Positions 44,330 to 53,185 of a stretch of 64,000 bases of DNA are shown one piece after another. Within the stretch, counting starts at the first letter, position 1. The number at the start of each line of letters is the position of its first letter. Below the pieces are notes generated by a model that did no database searches, was not told the origin of the DNA, and was given only the letters and a program-made list of their open reading frames with translations. The position numbers and the translations under genes were made by a program. Origin of the DNA: Prevotella koreensis (GTDB taxonomy: Bacteria > Bacteroidota > Bacteroidia > Bacteroidales > Bacteroidaceae); contig NZ_RYYU01000001.1 in the NCBI RefSeq assembly GCF_003977605.1, positions 127,175 to 191,174 on the forward strand. The letters run 5' to 3'.

Positions 44330-46531
44330 ATGATTCCTAACGTATTTTGGCTCGTTCCGATAGCATCGGTCGCAGCCCTTGTTATGGCTTGGTACTTCTT
44401 CCGCCAGATGATGAAAGAAGAAGAGGGTACACCACGAATGATTGAGATAGCGGAGTATGTGCGCAGTGGCGCAATGGCTTATCTGAGACAGCAATACAAA
44501 GTTGTGCTGATTGTGTTCATCGTATTGGCATTGATATTCGCATTCATGGCCTATGTACTGAAAGTTCAGAACGAATGGGTTCCTTTCGCTTTCCTTACCG
44601 GAGGACTTTTCTCCGGACTTGCAGGCTTCTTCGGAATGAAGACAGCCACATACGCCAGTGCCCGCACGGCCAATGCCGCCAGAAAGAGTCTTGATGGCGG
44701 ACTACGTATAGCCTTCCGTTCCGGTGCCGTAATGGGACTGGTCGTTGTAGGTCTCGGATTGCTCGACATCGCCATTTGGTTTCTCATTCTCAACGCTTTC
44801 TATCAAGGCGAGAACACTGCACTGATAACGATAACGACAACCATGCTCACATTCGGAATGGGAGCATCTACACAAGCCCTGTTTGCCAGAGTGGGCGGAG
44901 GAATATATACCAAGGCTGCCGACGTGGGAGCCGACCTCGTGGGAAAAGTAGAAGCAAACATACCCGAAGACGACCCACGCAATCCTGCCACAATAGCCGA
45001 TAACGTTGGCGACAACGTCGGCGATGTAGCCGGAATGGGTGCCGACCTTTACGAAAGTTACTGCGGAAGCATCCTTTCCACTGCTGCACTCGGAGCAACA
45101 GCATTCGCAATAAACAGTGATATGCAACTGCGCGCCGTAATAGCGCCGATGATTATTGCTGCCGCCGGCGTGTTTTTGTCGCTCATAGGAATATTCCTCG
45201 TGCGCACCAAGGAGGGAGCAACGATGAAAGACCTGCTCCACTCACTTGGTCTGGGCACCAACATTTCGGCCTTGCTCATTGCCTTTGCCTCATTTGCAAT
45301 ACTCTATTTGCTGAAGCTCGACAACTGGATAGGCATATCATTCTCTGTCGTAACAGGTCTTGCAGCAGGAGTAATAATTGGTCAGGCAACAGAATATTAC
45401 ACATCACATAGTTACAAACCCACACAGGGCATTTCAGAAGCATCGCAGACCGGCTCGGCTACAGTTATTATAAAAGGTATCGGAACTGGTATGATTTCAA
45501 CCATGATACCGGTTGTTACCATTTCGGTGGCCATAATGTTGAGTTATCTCTGTGCCAACGGATTTGATATGTCAATGAGTGCCGAGAGCATTTCGAGAGG
45601 ACTTTACGGAATAGGTATTGCCGCAGTGGGAATGTTGTCAACGCTTGGCATAACACTTGCCACCGATGCTTACGGTCCGATAGCCGACAACGCCGGAGGT
45701 AATGCAGAGATGAGCGAACTCGGAGAAGAGGTGCGCCATCGTACAGATGCACTCGATGCACTCGGCAACACAACCGCCGCCACAGGCAAAGGATTTGCCA
45801 TAGGTTCTGCAGCACTCACCGCATTGGCTCTGCTGGCATCGTATATAGAGGAGATAAAGATTGCAATGGCACGTGCCGTTGAGCACGGAGCAGTTTATAT
45901 TGACTCACTCGGTAACAAGTTCGACCCTTCAACGGCTAACATGAACGACTTCATGCAATTCTTCCAAGTAACGCTAATCAATCCGAAAGTACTTGTAGGA
46001 GCGTTCATCGGGGCAATGGCCGCATTCCTCTTCTCAGGAATAACAATGGGAGCCGTGGGGCGTGCAGCAGGCAGCATGGTTGACGAAGTGCGCCGTCAGT
46101 TCCGCGAAATAAAAGGCATTCTTGAAGGCAAAGCGACACCCGACTATGGTCGTTGCGTGGAGATTTCTACACGTTCGGCACAGCGCGAGATGATATTCCC
46201 ATCACTGCTCGCCATAGCAATACCGGTGATAGTGGGTTGCGTGCTTGGCGTTGCGGGCGTACTCGGACTGCTTGTTGGCGGTCTTGCAGCAGGATTTACG
46301 CTGGCCATATTCATGGCAAATGCCGGAGGTGCATGGGACAATGCCAAGAAAATGGTTGAAGAGGGTCATTTCGGAGGCAAAGGCTCCGACTGTCATAAGG
46401 CCACAATCGTGGGCGATACGGTAGGCGACCCATTCAAGGACACGAGCGGCCCGGCACTTAACATCCTTATAAAACTAATGTCTATGGTGAGTATCGTAAT
46501 GGCCGGACTGACCGTTGCGTGCATCATCTGA
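44330..46531 (+). CDS. hppA: membrane-bound ion-pumping pyrophosphatase, K+-dependent type
   Basis: This 733-residue integral membrane enzyme hydrolyses pyrophosphate and pumps H+ and/or Na+ across the inner membrane. It has about 16 hydrophobic helices and the catalytic motifs GGGIYTKAADVGADLVGKVE, DNVGDNVGDVAGMGADLYES, ATDAYGPIADNAGGNAEM and the C-terminal KGSDCHKATIVGDTVGDPFK. The segment GNTTAATGKGF has alanine where K+-independent enzymes have lysine, which points to the K+-dependent group. The ion pumped cannot be settled by eye. Confidence 0.95.
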   Translation: MIPNVFWLVPIASVAALVMAWYFFRQMMKEEEGTPRMIEIAEYVRSGAMAYLRQQYKVVLIVFIVLALIFAFMAYVLKVQNEWVPFAFLTGGLFSGLAGFFGMKTATYASARTANAARKSLDGGLRIAFRSGAVMGLVVVGLGLLDIAIWFLILNAFYQGENTALITITTTMLTFGMGASTQALFARVGGGIYTKAADVGADLVGKVEANIPEDDPRNPATIADNVGDNVGDVAGMGADLYESYCGSILSTAALGATAFAINSDMQLRAVIAPMIIAAAGVFLSLIGIFLVRTKEGATMKDLLHSLGLGTNISALLIAFASFAILYLLKLDNWIGISFSVVTGLAAGVIIGQATEYYTSHSYKPTQGISEASQTGSATVIIKGIGTGMISTMIPVVTISVAIMLSYLCANGFDMSMSAESISRGLYGIGIAAVGMLSTLGITLATDAYGPIADNAGGNAEMSELGEEVRHRTDALDALGNTTAATGKGFAIGSAALTALALLASYIEEIKIAMARAVEHGAVYIDSLGNKFDPSTANMNDFMQFFQVTLINPKVLVGAFIGAMAAFLFSGITMGAVGRAAGSMVDEVRRQFREIKGILEGKATPDYGRCVEISTRSAQREMIFPSLLAIAIPVIVGCVLGVAGVLGLLVGGLAAGFTLAIFMANAGGAWDNAKKMVEEGHFGGKGSDCHKATIVGDTVGDPFKDTSGPALNILIKLMSMVSIVMAGLTVACII

Positions 46532-46550
46532 CAAATATGAACTTAACGTA

Positions 46551-46802
46551 ATGAAAACAGAAGAAAAGAACATACGACAGGAAAATACCGAACATTCCGA
46601 ACACAGGCATCATCATCGCTCCGACCATCATCACAAGCATCGTGGAAAAGAGCATTTTGATGAGAGCGAAAAGTTCAAACGTAAAAATATCTCGGCTACA
46701 AAACGCCGCAAGATTATTGAGAAAGTATTGTTCTGGCTGATGTGTTTCATTGCCTTAATCGTCACTCTGCTTGTAATCTACATCTATTGCATAGACAACT
46801 GA
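46551..46802 (+). CDS. small histidine-rich membrane protein
   Basis: Using the ATG at 46551 (MKTEEKNIRQENTEH) gives 83 residues: a very histidine-rich, charged N-terminus (HRHHHRSDHHHKHRG), a basic stretch, and one membrane helix (VLFWLMCFIALIVTLLVIYI) at the C-terminal end. It starts 20 bases past the hppA stop. I do not recognise the family. The histidine cluster could bind metal ions. Confidence 0.6.
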   Translation: MKTEEKNIRQENTEHSEHRHHHRSDHHHKHRGKEHFDESEKFKRKNISATKRRKIIEKVLFWLMCFIALIVTLLVIYIYCIDN

Positions 46803-46841
46803 TTGGTATTTCGCCCTGCACTTCATCATGGCACTGAATGC

Positions 46842-46922
46842 AATTTGGGCGAAATTGGAAAGCAAAACAGGTGAAATTGATTTGCAAATTGGGCGAAATT
46901 GGTCGGCAATTTCGCCCAATTT
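46842..46922. terminator. hairpin terminator with repeated GGGCGAAATT units
   Basis: AAATTGGGCGAAATTG (46886-46901) and CAATTTCGCCCAATTT (46907-46922) form a perfect 16-bp stem with a 5-base loop, followed by TGTTTTTTAT. It lies between two convergent genes and could serve both. An extra copy of the left arm (AATTTGGGCGAAATTGG) lies at 46842-46858, and TTTCGCCC also occurs near 46809. Confidence 0.75.
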
Positions 46923-46959
46923 GTTTTTTATGTATTTATCAATCAAATGACGACAAACA

Positions 46960-48042
46960 TTATATTACTTTGACGAACGGATTTTCCAAAGGAGATACGC
47001 GCAACATATAGTTCACGTCATGGTCTATGTGCATCAGACGTACGGCGGCCGGTTCTTCCGGAGTAAGTGCCAAAGCCACATGTCCCATTGTACGTCTCAA
47101 GTTTATCTCCACACAAGGATGTAGAAGAAAACCATCAGCGGAGCCCTCTTTTGCAACCACCATCATGTCAACACCGAACGGTCCATGATAATTGCCTTTG
47201 AACAAATCAGCAAAATACCGGCATATTCTCAACTGCACTTCAAGTAAAAGTTGAGACGGAAGATAACGTTTCAGCAGTTCCATTTTTTCACTCTCGCAGG
47301 CCAGCAGGTTTCCGGTGTAAGCACCGTTATGCGTCCTGAAAAGCGACAAACCACGGTATTGCACACTTCCATCGAGCATTACCTCGAACTCCATTCCGAA
47401 ATCCTTGACCTTATTATAAAAAGGCTCAACCATAACACATCCCTGCTCATAGATTACATTTTTGATAAATCCGGAAACAGATGGAGTGATTTGCTGCATC
47501 ACGTAGCGCACTCCCCTTCCGCTGCTACTCCATGGTGCTTTTACCATGATATGGCCTTTCTCTAACATCAATTTCTCTATTTGCTCCACCTTGTTTGCGG
47601 AAAACGCCTCCCCACAGGTGACATCTTCGATACCTTCACGCAACACTCGCAGTGCGCGTTGGGTCTGACCACGGTTAGAAAGCAACCTTATGTGTTCAAG
47701 AACATTATCAGACGGCAAAGACTCGGAACGTATGCCAATATCTAAAAGGCGTGTCATAATGGAATTATCCCATCCCCACGGCTTTACCGAGTCGAAACAA
47801 ACACCACGAATGTCGGAGTCAGAAACAAAGCAAACTTCAGACTTTCTTTCCTTGAACCGAGTTGCAGCCTTTACCGCAAAAGCAACATCGTCAACGAGAA
47901 CCATATCACCATCGTTTGCCCATAACGCAGGAATCCAACCCAAATTCATGCGGAGTTCTTGCGCAGCATGCGGAGGAGTGAAACGACTCCTGTTGCATGC
48001 GAGAGCGATGTCATGTTCGGGATTAAATATATGTAAATTCAT
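46960..48042 (-). CDS. conserved Bacteroidales protein, ATP-grasp-like
   Basis: A protein of 360 residues starting MNLHIFNPEHDIALACNRSR, a start I know only from uncharacterised Bacteroidales proteins. The middle part has features of an ATP-grasp fold: GHIMVKAPWSSSGRGVRYV (lysine and glycine-rich loop), VMVEPFYNKVKDFGMEFEV, and near the end GPFGVDMMVV and HPCVEINLRRTMGH, which resemble the metal-binding E-x-N site. No substrate can be named. It is read toward the hairpin terminator at 46886. Confidence 0.6.
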   Translation of the reverse strand: MNLHIFNPEHDIALACNRSRFTPPHAAQELRMNLGWIPALWANDGDMVLVDDVAFAVKAATRFKERKSEVCFVSDSDIRGVCFDSVKPWGWDNSIMTRLLDIGIRSESLPSDNVLEHIRLLSNRGQTQRALRVLREGIEDVTCGEAFSANKVEQIEKLMLEKGHIMVKAPWSSSGRGVRYVMQQITPSVSGFIKNVIYEQGCVMVEPFYNKVKDFGMEFEVMLDGSVQYRGLSLFRTHNGAYTGNLLACESEKMELLKRYLPSQLLLEVQLRICRYFADLFKGNYHGPFGVDMMVVAKEGSADGFLLHPCVEINLRRTMGHVALALTPEEPAAVRLMHIDHDVNYMLRVSPLENPFVKVI

Positions 48043-48111
48043 CTTTTAACCTTAATTTTACCAATTTGGGTGCAAATTTAATAAAAAAGCATCATATTTT
48101 GTCATCTACAC

Positions 48112-48142
48112 TTTGCAAATTAATATTTTATTATTAATTTTG
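48112..48142 (+). promoter_or_regulatory. Bacteroidetes-type promoter for the AAA ATPase gene
   Basis: TTTG (48112-48115), a 19-base spacer and TAATTTTG (48135-48142), followed by the start codon at 48171. The match to the consensus is complete. Confidence 0.65.
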
Positions 48143-48170
48143 CACCCCGAAAACAAACTATATTAAATAA

Positions 48171-49358
48171 ATGGAAGCATTCTTTCGCACACACAGTTAT
48201 CTTGTGGAACATGTTAATGCCCCGGTTAGAAGACAATTAATGGACGAAATAAACTGGGACGACCGCATGATTGGCATCAAGGGAACGCGTGGTGTGGGCA
48301 AAACGACTTTCCTACTGCAATATGCAAAGGAGTATTTCGGGACATACGACCGTAAGTGTCTGTACGTCAATATGAATAACTTCTTTTTCCAAGGTAACGG
48401 CATAGCCGACTTCGCACATGAGTTCTACAACAACGGAGGTAAAGTATTGCTGATAGACCAAGTGTTCAAAGAAACCGACTGGAGCAAGCAACTGCGAAGA
48501 TGCTATGATGAAATTCCGGGATTGAAAATTGTGTTCACCGGTTCGAGCGTGATGCGACTGAAAGAAGAAAACCCGGAACTCAATGGCATTGTCAAGAGTT
48601 ACGACTTAAGAGGATTCTCGTTTCGGGAGTTTCTTAACTTACAGACCGGAAACAACATACAACCTTACACTCTCGAAGACATTTTGCAGAATCATGAGCG
48701 TATTGTCAGACAGATATTACCGAAAGTGTCTCCCATAAAATATTTTCAGGATTACATACATCACGGATATTACCCGTTCTTCCTTGAACATAGGAATTAT
48801 TCTGAAAACCTGCTCAAGACAATGAATATGATGACAGAGGTCGATATTCTTCTGATAAAACAGATAGACTTAAAATATCTTACAAAGATAAAGAAACTGT
48901 TCTATCAACTCGCATTGGCAGGTCCCACGGCTCCTAACATAAGTTTGCTCGCACACGAAATAAAGACGAGCAGAGCCACCGTGATGAATTATATAAAGTA
49001 TCTCGCGGATGCCAGACTTCTGAATATGATTTATAATCCGGGACAAACGTTCCCAAAGAAACCGTCAAAGATAATGGTGAACAACTCTAACCTGATGTAT
49101 GCCATTTATCCAATAAAGGTTGAGAAACAAGATGTCATGGAAACATTCTTCGTCAATTCGCTATCGAAAGACCATGTTGTTAACGATGGGAAGAAACAAG
49201 GCCAATATATAATAGACGGAAAGCGAAAGTTCCGCGTCTGTGATGCAACGAAATGCAACAATATGCGAATCAACAGCGATACTGTTTATGCAAGATATAA
49301 TACCGAAATAGGATTTGACAACCAAATACCATTATGGTTATTGGGATTTCTATATTAA
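48171..49358 (+). CDS. AAA ATPase of the ATP-binding/DUF4143-like group
   Basis: The 395-residue protein has a P-loop GIKGTRGVGKTTFLLQYA near residue 38, a Walker B-like VLLIDQVFKETDW near residue 95, sensor LKIVFTGSSVMRLKEENP, and then the family region YDLRGFSFREFLNL. A winged-helix-like part (ISLLAHEIKTSRATVMNYIK) follows. The family is common in Bacteroidetes, often of unknown role, sometimes linked to mobile DNA. It has its own promoter and ends 42 bases before nifJ. Confidence 0.75.
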   Translation: MEAFFRTHSYLVEHVNAPVRRQLMDEINWDDRMIGIKGTRGVGKTTFLLQYAKEYFGTYDRKCLYVNMNNFFFQGNGIADFAHEFYNNGGKVLLIDQVFKETDWSKQLRRCYDEIPGLKIVFTGSSVMRLKEENPELNGIVKSYDLRGFSFREFLNLQTGNNIQPYTLEDILQNHERIVRQILPKVSPIKYFQDYIHHGYYPFFLEHRNYSENLLKTMNMMTEVDILLIKQIDLKYLTKIKKLFYQLALAGPTAPNISLLAHEIKTSRATVMNYIKYLADARLLNMIYNPGQTFPKKPSKIMVNNSNLMYAIYPIKVEKQDVMETFFVNSLSKDHVVNDGKKQGQYIIDGKRKFRVCDATKCNNMRINSDTVYARYNTEIGFDNQIPLWLLGFLY

Positions 49359-49400
49359 TAATAAAGTATACATTAACATTGTAAATAATAATTGTTTTTT

Positions 49401-52400
49401 ATGGTAAAAGAAAAAAAGTTTATCACATGTGATGGTAATGAGGCTGCAGCACATATAAGTTATATGTTCTCTGAGGTAGCCGCAATCTACCCTATCACAC
49501 CTTCATCTCCAATGGCTGAACACGTTGATGATTGGTCTGCAAAAGGGAGAACAAATCTTTTTGGCCAGACTGTCAGCGTACAAGAGATGCAATCTGAGGC
49601 AGGTGCAGCAGGTGCTGTTCACGGCTCGCTTCAGGCAGGAGCACTGACCACGACGTTCACTGCATCGCAAGGTCTGCTACTCATGATTCCCAACATGTAT
49701 AAGATAGCCGGTGAGTTGCTGCCGTGCGTATTCAACGTATCGGCTCGCACACTCGCATCACACTCTCTGTGTATATTCGGAGACCACCAAGACGTAATGG
49801 CTTGTCGCCAGACAGGTTTTGCAATGCTATGCGAAGGCTCTGTGCAGGAGGTTATGGATCTGAGTGCAGTGGCACACCTTGCCACACTGAAGACAGAAGT
49901 TCCGTTTATCAACTTCTTCGACGGATTCCGCACTTCACACGAGTATCAGAAGATAGAGAGGTTGGATATGGAGGATATTCGTCCGCTCGTTGACCTCGCA
50001 GACGTTGAGCGTTTCCGCAATCGTGCAATGTCACCGGAACGACCAATCGTACGTGGTACGGCAGAAAACCCCGAAACGTTCTTCGCACACCGTGAGGCAT
50101 CGAACCCATATTATAATAATGTACCAGAGGTTGTGGAGCACTATTTGGGTGAAGTATCCAAGATTACAGGTCGCGAATATCACATTTTCTCTTACTATGG
50201 AGCAGAAGATGCCGACCGCATGATTATCCTTATGGGTTCTGCAACAGAAGCAGCACGTGAGGCTATTGACTATCTCAATGAGCAAGGTGAAAAGGTTGGT
50301 ATGATAAGTGTTCACCTCTATCGCCCGTTCTCTGTAAAGCATTTGCTTGCAGCAGTTCCCAAGACAGTGAAGCGCATCGCTGTGCTTGACCGCACAAAGG
50401 AGCCGGGAGCAAGTGGAGAGCCTCTGTATCTGGATGTCAAGGATGCGTTCTATGACGTAGAAAACCGCCCAATCATTGTTGGTGGACGATACGGTCTCGG
50501 TTCTTACGACACTACTCCGGCACAAATAATATCAGTTTTCAACAACCTTGCTTTGCCGGAACCCAAGAATCACTTCACCCTTGGTATCGTTGACGATATT
50601 ACATTCACATCGCTGCCAAAGGTTGAGGAAATCACAATAGGCGGAAATGGCTTGCACCAAGCGAAGTTCTACGGACTCGGAGCAGATGGTACTGTAGGTG
50701 CAAACAAGAACTCGGTAAAGATTATCGGTAACAATACTAACAAATATTGTCAGGCATATTTCTCTTATGACTCAAAGAAGTCAGGAGGTTTCACATGCTC
50801 TCACCTGCGTTTCGGCGACAAGCCAATACGTTCGACATATCTTGTAACGACACCTAACTTTGTGGCTTGCCATGTTCAGGCTTATCTGCACATGTATGAC
50901 GTTACACGCGGATTGCAGAAAAACGGTACGTTCCTGCTTAATACCATCTTCGAAGGAGAAGAACTGATAAACTTCATTCCGAACAAGATTAAGAGATATT
51001 TCGCTCAGAACAACATTACCGTATATACAATAAACGCAACAAAGATTGCACAAGAAATCGGACTTGGCAACCGCACAAACACCATTCTGCAGAGTGCGTT
51101 CTTCCGCATTGCAGACATTATCCCTGTGGAACTTGCCGTAGATAAGATGAAGGAGGCAATCGTTAAGTCGTACGGAAAGAAAGGACAGGACGTTGTTGAC
51201 AAAAACTATGCAGCCGTTGACCGTGGCGACGGATACAAAAAACTATACGTTGACCCGTCATGGGCAGAACTTCCTGACGATGAAATCGTGGAAGATGATG
51301 CTCCGGCATTCGTGAAAGAACTTGTAAGACCAATCAATGCACAGGCCGGCGACTTGCTGAAAGTATCCGACTTCGTGAAACATAACGTTGTTGACGGTTC
51401 ATGGTCTGTGGGCACAACAGCATACGAGAAGCGTGGCGTAGAGGCATTCGTTCCAATATGGACCAAAGAGAACTGCGTGCAATGTAACCAATGTGCATAC
51501 GTTTGTCCTCATGCTTCTATACGTCCTATCGTGCTTGATGACGCAGAGAATGCAACATTTGCCGCTGCCGATGACACCATAACGATGAAGGTTCCGAAGC
51601 CTATGGCTGGCATGCACTTCCGTATTCAGGTATCGGTGCTCGACTGTATGGGTTGCGGTAACTGTGCCGACGTTTGTCCGGGCAATCCGAAACTTGGCAA
51701 GGCTCTTACCATGAAACCTTTCAACCCCGATGCAGAGGAAATGAAGCAGGAGGCTGAAAACTGGAAATATGTTGCAGACAAGGTAAAGAGTAAGCAGCAT
51801 CTTATTGACATACGCGCAAATGTGAAGAACTCACAGTTCGCAAAACCACTGTTCGAGTTCTCCGGTGCTTGTGCAGGTTGTGGTGAAACGCCTTACGTGA
51901 AACTCATTAGCCAACTTTACGGCGACCGTCAGATGATAGCAAACGCCACTGGATGTTCTTCCATCTATTCGGCTTCAATACCTTCGACTCCTTACACAAC
52001 CAACGAAAATGGGCAAGGTCCAACTTTCAACAACTCTCTGTTCGAGGACTTCTGCGAGTTCGGTATGGGTATGGTGCTCGGCAACAAGAAGATGAAAGAG
52101 CGCGTGGCGAAACTGCTTAAAGATGCCACGGCACACGAAAACTGCCCCGCAGAGTTCAAGGCTTTGGCCGAAGAATGGATTGAGAAGGCAGAAGATGCCG
52201 ACGAAACAAAACGCTTGGCAGCACTCATCAAGCCTTATATAAAAGGTGGTGCAGAGGCCGGTTGCGAACATTGCAAGGAATTACAGACCCTCGACCACTA
52301 TCTTGTAAAGCGCAGCCAGTGGATTATCGGTGGCGACGGCGCATCATACGATATCGGATACGGCGGTCTCGACCACGTGATTGCTTCCGGTGAGGATGTA

Positions 52401-52991
52401 AACATACTCGTTCTCGACACAGAGGTTTACTCAAACACTGGAGGACAGGCCTCGAAGGCCACACCGCTCGGTGCCATAGCACAGTTTGCCGCACAAGGCA
52501 AGCGCATCCGCAAGAAAGACCTCGGAATGATTGCAACAACCTACGGCTACGTCTATGTGGCACAGATAGCAATGGGTGCAGACCAAGCACAGTGTCTCAA
52601 GGCTATCCGCGAGGCAGAGGCCTGGCACGGACCTTCAGTAATCATTGCCTATGCTCCATGTATCAACCATGGACTCAAGGTAAAAGGCGGCATGGGTAAG
52701 AGTCAGGCAGAAGAGGCAAAGGCCGTTGAATGCGGCTACTGGCACTTATGGCGCTACAACCCTGCACTTGCAGAAGAAGGCAAGAATCCGTTCTCGCTCG
52801 ACTCAAAAGAACCTAAATGGGAACTGTTCCACGACTTCCTGATGGGCGAAGTGAGATATCTGTCGGTGAAGAAAGCTTATCCGAACGAGGCAGAAGAATT
52901 GTTCGCAGAAGCAGAGAAAATGGCAAAAATCCGCTATAAAGGCTATGTTCGACAGACACAGATGAATTGGGCCTTGGAAGAGGAAGCATAA
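49401..52991 (+). CDS. nifJ: pyruvate:ferredoxin (flavodoxin) oxidoreductase
   Basis: This single-chain enzyme of about 1196 residues converts pyruvate and CoA to acetyl-CoA and CO2 and passes electrons to ferredoxin, central in anaerobic metabolism. Domains in order: pyruvate-binding part with AIYPITPSSPMAEHVDDWSA; gamma domain; ferredoxin domain with two cluster motifs, CVQCNQCAYVCPH and CMGCGNCADVCPG; thiamine diphosphate domain with CAGCGETPYVKLISQLYGDR and GGDGASYDIGYGGLDHV. I use the ATG at 49401 (MVKEKKF); the open frame also includes a TTG a few codons earlier that is unlikely. A strong hairpin terminator follows. Confidence 0.95.
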   Translation: MVKEKKFITCDGNEAAAHISYMFSEVAAIYPITPSSPMAEHVDDWSAKGRTNLFGQTVSVQEMQSEAGAAGAVHGSLQAGALTTTFTASQGLLLMIPNMYKIAGELLPCVFNVSARTLASHSLCIFGDHQDVMACRQTGFAMLCEGSVQEVMDLSAVAHLATLKTEVPFINFFDGFRTSHEYQKIERLDMEDIRPLVDLADVERFRNRAMSPERPIVRGTAENPETFFAHREASNPYYNNVPEVVEHYLGEVSKITGREYHIFSYYGAEDADRMIILMGSATEAAREAIDYLNEQGEKVGMISVHLYRPFSVKHLLAAVPKTVKRIAVLDRTKEPGASGEPLYLDVKDAFYDVENRPIIVGGRYGLGSYDTTPAQIISVFNNLALPEPKNHFTLGIVDDITFTSLPKVEEITIGGNGLHQAKFYGLGADGTVGANKNSVKIIGNNTNKYCQAYFSYDSKKSGGFTCSHLRFGDKPIRSTYLVTTPNFVACHVQAYLHMYDVTRGLQKNGTFLLNTIFEGEELINFIPNKIKRYFAQNNITVYTINATKIAQEIGLGNRTNTILQSAFFRIADIIPVELAVDKMKEAIVKSYGKKGQDVVDKNYAAVDRGDGYKKLYVDPSWAELPDDEIVEDDAPAFVKELVRPINAQAGDLLKVSDFVKHNVVDGSWSVGTTAYEKRGVEAFVPIWTKENCVQCNQCAYVCPHASIRPIVLDDAENATFAAADDTITMKVPKPMAGMHFRIQVSVLDCMGCGNCADVCPGNPKLGKALTMKPFNPDAEEMKQEAENWKYVADKVKSKQHLIDIRANVKNSQFAKPLFEFSGACAGCGETPYVKLISQLYGDRQMIANATGCSSIYSASIPSTPYTTNENGQGPTFNNSLFEDFCEFGMGMVLGNKKMKERVAKLLKDATAHENCPAEFKALAEEWIEKAEDADETKRLAALIKPYIKGGAEAGCEHCKELQTLDHYLVKRSQWIIGGDGASYDIGYGGLDHVIASGEDVNILVLDTEVYSNTGGQASKATPLGAIAQFAAQGKRIRKKDLGMIATTYGYVYVAQIAMGADQAQCLKAIREAEAWHGPSVIIAYAPCINHGLKVKGGMGKSQAEEAKAVECGYWHLWRYNPALAEEGKNPFSLDSKEPKWELFHDFLMGEVRYLSVKKAYPNEAEELFAEAEKMAKIRYKGYVRQTQMNWALEEEA

Positions 52992-53008
52992 CTAACAAGT
53001 ACTATAAT

Positions 53009-53043
53009 AGAGGTGGTATCCAAACGTTTGGGTACCACCTCTT
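53009..53043 (+). terminator. nifJ terminator
   Basis: AGAGGTGGTA and TACCACCTCT pair perfectly, with further pairs inside (CC-AA/TT-GG), giving a hairpin that starts 18 bases after the nifJ stop. The 3' arm runs straight into TTTAATTGG. Confidence 0.8.
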
Positions 53044-53070
53044 TAATTGGCTAATGTGACAAAATCAAAA

Positions 53071-53111
53071 AATCCGTAGGGCACAACTTATCATTTCGTG
53101 CCCCACGGATT
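53071..53111 (-). terminator. maeB terminator
   Basis: AATCCGT-GGGCAC and GTGCCC-ACGGATT pair with one bulge per arm. In the minus direction the stem runs into a T-rich stretch (reverse of CAAAATCAAAA), so it should end transcripts of the malic enzyme gene. Confidence 0.7.
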
Positions 53112-53185
53112 ATCGTTTCATGGTCGTAAATAGTCCGTCTCCTAACATACAAGCATCTTACAACCAGTATATCAAGAAAGAAATG

